A stretch of DNA of 22,006 nucleotides, from positions 1-22,006 of IMG/VR virus record IMGVR_UViG_3300032271_001055. One strand, 5' to 3'. A program made the translations under genes and the position numbers. This DNA is from a virus. This document shows, in pieces, positions 19,070 through 22,006 of the stretch. The first letter of the stretch is position 1; every line of letters begins with the position of its first letter. Under the pieces are notes generated by a model. The model saw nothing but the letters and a program-made list of their open reading frames with translations, was not told the origin of the DNA and did no database searches.

Positions 19070-19217
19070 TGACCAAGCCCCGGGGCCGGTAGAGCTCATA
19101 CCTCCACTTTGCCGGCACGAACCGATACAGCCCGCGGGCGATTAACTTCACGAACAGAAGGAAGATCATCGCCAGCGCAAGCCGAACGATAACCGAGACG
19201 ACGGTGTTCAAACGCAA
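18963..19217 (-). CDS. Possible small membrane protein on the minus strand
   Basis: This is the only minus-strand frame in the window I would consider. It encodes up to 84 residues, beginning with an uncharged-to-basic membrane segment (VVSVIVRLALAMIFLLFVKL) and then a basic stretch (FVPAKWRYELYRPRG). On the minus strand AGGAG stands six bases before a TTG at 19211, and a second in-frame TTG lies at 19217. Codons in the intergenic part mostly end in G or C, as in real genes here. Against it: the second half is antisense to the end of the 712-residue gene, both candidate starts are TTG, and every other gene is on the plus strand. It may be a small gene, a remnant, or chance. Confidence 0.3.
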   Translation of the reverse strand: MRLNTVVSVIVRLALAMIFLLFVKLIARGLYRFVPAKWRYELYRPRGLVTMTVDLPPASQRPHHLSGLTVHCRGGGSVSLRHRG

Positions 19218-19232
19218 CTCCTAGGAAACAAG
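19070..19232. other. Largest intergenic gap in the window
   Basis: The 163 bases between the large virion gene and the HNH gene form the only gap longer than about 20 bases. No plus-strand frame, tRNA or convincing sigma-70 promoter is visible. A weak inverted repeat (GCCGG and CCGGC about 20 bases apart) is too small to call a terminator. The only coding potential is the minus-strand membrane ORF. The last bases carry AGGAAA, six to ten bases before the ATG of the HNH gene, as its ribosome binding site. Confidence 0.6.
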
Positions 19233-19661
19233 ATGGCAGTCACAGAAGCTCAAAAGCGCTGGCGTTCTCGCAATAAAGAACAAATGAAAATCAATCGAAA
19301 AAAGGCGTACGCTTCTACAGCAAAGTATGCTGTTGCCGCCAGAAAAGCAACCCCAGAGGGTTGGGCAAAAGCTACTTTACCCAGATTGCGGTATAGAGCC
19401 CGAAAAGCCGGACTTGAATTTGATTTAAGGTGGGAAGATATTGTTCCCCCCACTCATTGCCCCGTCATGGGCATGCCACTGCAATTAGCGGGCAAGCGCG
19501 GGCAAATGAATTGGCATTCTCCTAGCGTTGATAGATTCGACAACAGCTTTGGTTATACACGAAATAATGTTCGTGTAATCAGTAACCGGGCAAATATCTT
19601 AAAAAAAGACGCCTCTTTAAAAGAGATTCGTCAATTGTTGGCCTACATGGGCGGAGGGTAA
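19233..19661 (+). CDS. HNH-type endonuclease, probably a free-standing homing endonuclease
   Basis: The 142-residue product has a basic N-terminal half (EAQKRWRSRNKEQMKINRKK, LPRLRYRARKAGLEFDLRWE) typical of DNA-contacting parts of phage HNH proteins. It then has the nuclease core: THCPVMGMPL at about residues 75-84, SPSVDRFDNSFGYTRNNVRV at about 96-115, and ISNRANILKKDASLKEI. The DR...GY...NV...S..AN..K spacing is characteristic of a phage HNH class. Such enzymes cut DNA at one site and promote spread of their own gene. Hand-counted GC over 19261-19620 is about 45%, against about 63% in the following gene, a clear sign of separate origin. It starts at ATG with AGGAAA upstream. Its last 41 bases overlap the open frame of the downstream hydrolase, whose normal start is missing. 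Confidence 0.82.
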   Translation: MAVTEAQKRWRSRNKEQMKINRKKAYASTAKYAVAARKATPEGWAKATLPRLRYRARKAGLEFDLRWEDIVPPTHCPVMGMPLQLAGKRGQMNWHSPSVDRFDNSFGYTRNNVRVISNRANILKKDASLKEIRQLLAYMGGG

Positions 19662-19665
19662 CTCT

Positions 19666-20196
19666 ACGACTACGATCGCTTATCGAGAAGGCATTTTGGC
19701 AGCGGACAGTCAGGTGACGGTTGACTCGGAAGGTGGCGGCTCTCGCAAGTTCAAGTGCGAGAAGCTGTACCGGAGAGAGGTGCCGAAGCTGGGGGAGTGC
19801 ATTATCGGTCTGGCCGGGGGCTCGTTCGATGGTCTGGTGTTCCTCGACTGGCTCGTCACGGGCGACGTGGATGCCCCGCAGCGGCTGCTTGACGGCGCGG
19901 CCGACTTCACGGCTCTGGTCCTGTCCAAGGAGGGCCTGTTCGAGTACGACCTCTGGTGCCGCCCGGATAGGGTCCTCGAAAAGTTCTACGCGGTCGGGAG
20001 CGGGGCCAAGGCCGCCCTCGGCGCAATGCACATGGGGGCGGACGCCAAGAAGGCGGTCGAGATCGCGTGCCGGATCGACCCCTACACCCGGCCCCCGATC
20101 ACGGTCATGTCCCTTGCGGCGACCCCCAAGCCGAAGTCAAGCCGCCAGCGGACTGCTGTACATGCACCAGAAAAGGCGGTAGAGTCAAGTAGTTGA
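19666..20196 (+). CDS. HslV/proteasome-like Ntn-hydrolase (start codon missing or unusual)
   Basis: The protein resembles phage relatives of HslV, the threonine protease of the proteasome superfamily. From 19666 the frame reads TTTIAYREGILAADSQVT, the classical N-terminal strand: a Thr that would act as nucleophile after Met removal, and an Asp in AADSQ. Next come a Lys-containing SRKFKCEKLY segment, GECIIGLAGGSFDGLVFLDW, and AVGSGAKAALGAMHMGADAK. These match the HslV fold in order, and about 177 residues is normal length. The difficulty is the start. In this frame there is no ATG, GTG or TTG from the stop at 19618 until TTG at 19696, which would remove the nucleophile strand. A GGAGGG at 19653-19658 is well placed for the ACG at 19666. 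The gene may use that codon, be recoded, or be broken by the HNH insertion. Family call is firm; activity is doubtful. Confidence 0.72.
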   Translation, partial: TTTIAYREGILAADSQVTVDSEGGGSRKFKCEKLYRREVPKLGECIIGLAGGSFDGLVFLDWLVTGDVDAPQRLLDGAADFTALVLSKEGLFEYDLWCRPDRVLEKFYAVGSGAKAALGAMHMGADAKKAVEIACRIDPYTRPPITVMSLAATPKPKSSRQRTAVHAPEKAVESSS

Positions 20197-20215
20197 ACCA
20201 TCCACGGAGAGACAC

Positions 20216-21373
20216 TTGACAACCAATCATCGACCTGACATCACGGTAGCGCAAGCGGTAGCGGCTTACGAGCAGTACGGATCCCAGAGGGCGGCCGCGG
20301 AGGCGCTGGGCGTAAACCAGTCCACGGTCTGCCGCAAGCTGCGGATGAACGGGGAGTCGTCCTATCATCCTCCTGCCGAAGGATTCTACGTCAAGGGCGT
20401 CTCGACCCTCTACAACGCGAACGGAGAGGTCTCCGCGCAGTGGGTCAAGACCAGCATCGAGCAGGAGGACCGGGCCAAGGCGATCATCGCCGCGCTCAAG
20501 CTGGAGCTGGCCGACATCGAGCCGGCCCCGGCGCTACCCCCAGCCCTGCCGAACGCGCACACGGACCAGTTCCTGACGGCGTACCCGATCGGGGATGCCC
20601 ACTTCGGGATGTACGCATGGGCCGAGGAGGCCGGGGAAGACTTCGACCTCAAGATCGCCTCGGATGACCTTCTTGCGGCCGCGACGCGGCTGCTGTACTC
20701 GTCGCCGAAGACCAAGGACTGCCTGATCATCAACGTGGGAGACTTCTTCCACGCCGACGACGGCACGGCCCGGACCCCGCAGCACGGGAACAAGCTGGAC
20801 GTCGACTCGCGGCACTTCAAGGTGCTCCGGACCGGGATCAGGGTCTTCGTGCGGATGATCACGCTATCATTGCAACGGCACGATAACGTCTACGTTGTTA
20901 TCGTGCCGGGCAACCACGACCCGCACAGTTCGATGGCCCTGTCGCTGGCGCTCGAGCAACGCTTCTGCAACGAGCCCCGGGTCAAGGTCGTTGGCCACCC
21001 GAGCCCGTTCTATTACCACGAGTTCGGGAAGAACCTGATCGGCGTCACGCACGGCGACACGGTCAAGCCCGAGAGGCTGATGGAGCTGATGGCCACCCAC
21101 CAGCGCGCGGCGTGGGGCCGGGTCGAGTACTGCCACTGGATCACGGGCCACGTGCATCATAAGCGAGTCTTTGAGTCGTCTGGGGGCGTAGTTGAATCGT
21201 TTAGAACGCTTGCCGCGAAGGACGCGTGGCACCACATGAGCGGATACAACTCCGGTCGAGACATGTGCTCGATCGTCTACGACAAAGAGCACGGCGAGTA
21301 CGAGCGACACCGCGTCGGACTGTCCATGCTCAGGAACCCCAATGCCGAACCCATTCCTCGACTACCTCGCTGA
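20216..21373 (+). CDS. Metallophosphoesterase with N-terminal helix-turn-helix
   Basis: The start is TTG with GGAGAG four bases upstream, giving 385 residues. Residues 8-45 (ITVAQAVAAYEQYGSQRAAA, then EALGVNQSTVCRKLR) form a helix-turn-helix of the kind that binds DNA. From about 120 the calcineurin-like metallophosphoesterase core is complete: Asp127 and His129 in GDAHFG, Asp176 in GDFFHADD, Asn233-His234-Asp235 in GNHDPHS, His279 in THGD, and His312 and His314 in GHVHH. All metal-binding positions are present, so the enzyme is expected to be active on phosphodiester or phosphomonoester bonds, possibly DNA given the fused domain. The substrate is unknown. It follows the hydrolase gene by 19 bases and overlaps the next gene by 32 bases. 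Confidence 0.85.
   Translation: MTTNHRPDITVAQAVAAYEQYGSQRAAAEALGVNQSTVCRKLRMNGESSYHPPAEGFYVKGVSTLYNANGEVSAQWVKTSIEQEDRAKAIIAALKLELADIEPAPALPPALPNAHTDQFLTAYPIGDAHFGMYAWAEEAGEDFDLKIASDDLLAAATRLLYSSPKTKDCLIINVGDFFHADDGTARTPQHGNKLDVDSRHFKVLRTGIRVFVRMITLSLQRHDNVYVVIVPGNHDPHSSMALSLALEQRFCNEPRVKVVGHPSPFYYHEFGKNLIGVTHGDTVKPERLMELMATHQRAAWGRVEYCHWITGHVHHKRVFESSGGVVESFRTLAAKDAWHHMSGYNSGRDMCSIVYDKEHGEYERHRVGLSMLRNPNAEPIPRLPR
20877..20907. repeat. Perfect 11-bp inverted repeat inside the phosphoesterase gene
   Basis: GGCACGATAAC (20877-20887) and GTTATCGTGCC (20897-20907) are exact reverse complements separated by nine bases. They can form an 11-bp hairpin in DNA or RNA. The repeat lies in codons for HDNVYVVIV, just before the GNHD metal-binding motif. 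No U-run follows, so it is not an ordinary terminator. Confidence 0.85.
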
Positions 21374-22006
21374 CCGGCAGTCCCTGCACAACCGGGCCCC
21401 GGACCCGCAGCTCAAAGAGCTTTGGAACCGCTACGTCGCTGACAAGCTGACGCAGTACGGCGAGGCGCACGGAGCGCGCTCTCTTGCAAACGAGGGGAAC
21501 GGCTCCGTGATTGGCGGGCTGGCCGGCGACCTTGGCCATGCCCTTCACGTCGATGACTACCGCCCTTCCCCCGAGGCCGAGGCGCTCTACGCAAACCCGG
21601 TCCCGGGTGAGGTCCAGCTTCATCCGCTGGTGCAGGGCGCGCGGACCGCGGTCGACGTCACCAAGGGCCTCGGAAAGTCGTTGGCGAATACGATCGCCAA
21701 GGGCTACGGGGCCGCGGTCGGTTCCGACTACCGGCCCTTCCCGAAGCCGTTCGAGGGCGCGGACCCCCAGTCGATCCGGTTCCTGTCCCACGCCTCGGAC
21801 GCCGCGCAGGACCTTGCCGGAACCCCCGCCTTCAAGCTGCCGGCGATGGCCTACGACTACCTCCGGGAGGGCGCCGCGGGCGGCGCGCGGGCCCTAGGAG
21901 GCCCGGAGGTGGGCGGTGTGACCTACGGCCTGATGTCGGCCGTGCCCGACGCCTTTCTGGCGGAGGGCGGCAGCGTGGGAGAGGCCGCGGCGGGCGTCGG
22001 TGACGC
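21342..22006 (+). CDS. N-terminal part of a large virion-like protein (partial)
   Basis: The frame is open from ATG at 21342 to the end of the window, giving at least 221 residues. AGGA lies about seven bases before the ATG, and the start is 32 bases inside the phosphoesterase gene. The protein opens with MPNPFLDYLADRQSLHNRAP and continues with helical, Ala/Gly-rich sequence with weakly hydrophobic parts (GNGSVIGGLAGDLGHALHVD, GGARALGGPEVGGVTYGLMS). Two DYRP motifs (DYRPSPEAEALY and DYRPFPKPFEG) are about 60 residues apart. Near residue 205 it has FLAEGGSV, similar to the FADGG motifs of the other large proteins. No catalytic motif is visible in this part. Composition resembles the gene at 16931, so another internal virion protein, or the head of a large polyvalent ejected protein, is likely but unproven. 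Confidence 0.6.
   Translation, partial: MPNPFLDYLADRQSLHNRAPDPQLKELWNRYVADKLTQYGEAHGARSLANEGNGSVIGGLAGDLGHALHVDDYRPSPEAEALYANPVPGEVQLHPLVQGARTAVDVTKGLGKSLANTIAKGYGAAVGSDYRPFPKPFEGADPQSIRFLSHASDAAQDLAGTPAFKLPAMAYDYLREGAAGGARALGGPEVGGVTYGLMSAVPDAFLAEGGSVGEAAAGVGD

Noticed and set aside
17884-19092. 402-residue plus-strand frame inside the 16931 gene
   Set aside because: Very high Arg/Pro/Gly content, no ribosome binding site and no recognisable motif; it is a frame shadow.
19070-19130. Rho-independent terminator after the 712-residue gene
   Set aside because: The only pairing is a five-base GCCGG/CCGGC stem with a loop of about 20 bases and no T-run.
19233-19665. Group I or group II intron, or intein, carrying the HNH gene
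   Set aside because: The open frame fills almost the whole segment, leaving no room for a standard ribozyme core, and the HNH frame ends in a stop, excluding an intein. A non-standard element cannot be fully excluded without RNA data.
20216-20245. TTGACA as a sigma-70 -35 box
   Set aside because: The hexamer coincides with the first codons of the phosphoesterase gene, and no fitting -10 box occurs at 16-18 bases; the sequence is explained by the TTG start and GGAGAG site.

Overview
This window looks like the late, structural part of a GC-rich tailed bacteriophage genome, probably a short-tailed (podovirus-like) phage or a prophage of that kind. The evidence is a one-way run of tightly packed plus-strand genes: a head-tail adaptor of the gp4-like type, a second adaptor-like protein, a beta-propeller neck/nozzle-type protein, fibre-like proteins, an endolysin with holin candidates, and several very large low-complexity proteins of the internal-virion/ejection kind. 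I see no tail-tube, sheath, baseplate or classical tape-measure gene, no integrase, no tRNA and no CRISPR array. The host cannot be named from the sequence; the high GC content and GC-rich third codon positions only suggest a GC-rich bacterium.

Layout: (1) 1-465 is the end of a Gly/Met/Pro-rich protein that starts upstream. (2) 475-2162 holds the gp4-like adaptor with an inserted beta domain, a small zinc-knuckle-like protein and a small beta-rich virion protein. (3) 2162-4357 holds two tandem, N-terminally related fibre-like genes, the first with a marked low-GC patch. (4) 4357-5577 is a lysis cassette: small membrane protein, GH108-type endolysin, and a second membrane protein of holin type. 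(5) 5581-10565 returns to neck and tail: SU10-type adaptor, fibre-like virion protein, beta-propeller protein, and a beta-rich protein with a helical tail. (6) 10568-19069 is a block of four large probable internal virion proteins. (7) 19070-21373 is a non-structural island: the largest intergenic gap, with a possible minus-strand membrane ORF; an AT-richer HNH endonuclease gene; an HslV/proteasome-like Ntn-hydrolase gene whose conserved N-terminus has no ordinary start codon; and a DNA-binding-domain/metallophosphoesterase fusion. (8) From 21342 another large Gly/Ala-rich protein begins and runs off the window.

Most gene junctions are TAATG, ATGA or GTGA overlaps or gaps of a few bases, so the set is probably translated as one or a few coupled late transcripts. 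The most unusual spot is 19233-19740. An HNH gene of clearly different base composition abuts the Ntn-hydrolase gene exactly where its start codon should be. The hydrolase may therefore have lost its start, may use a non-standard start or recoding, or may be a recent pseudogene.
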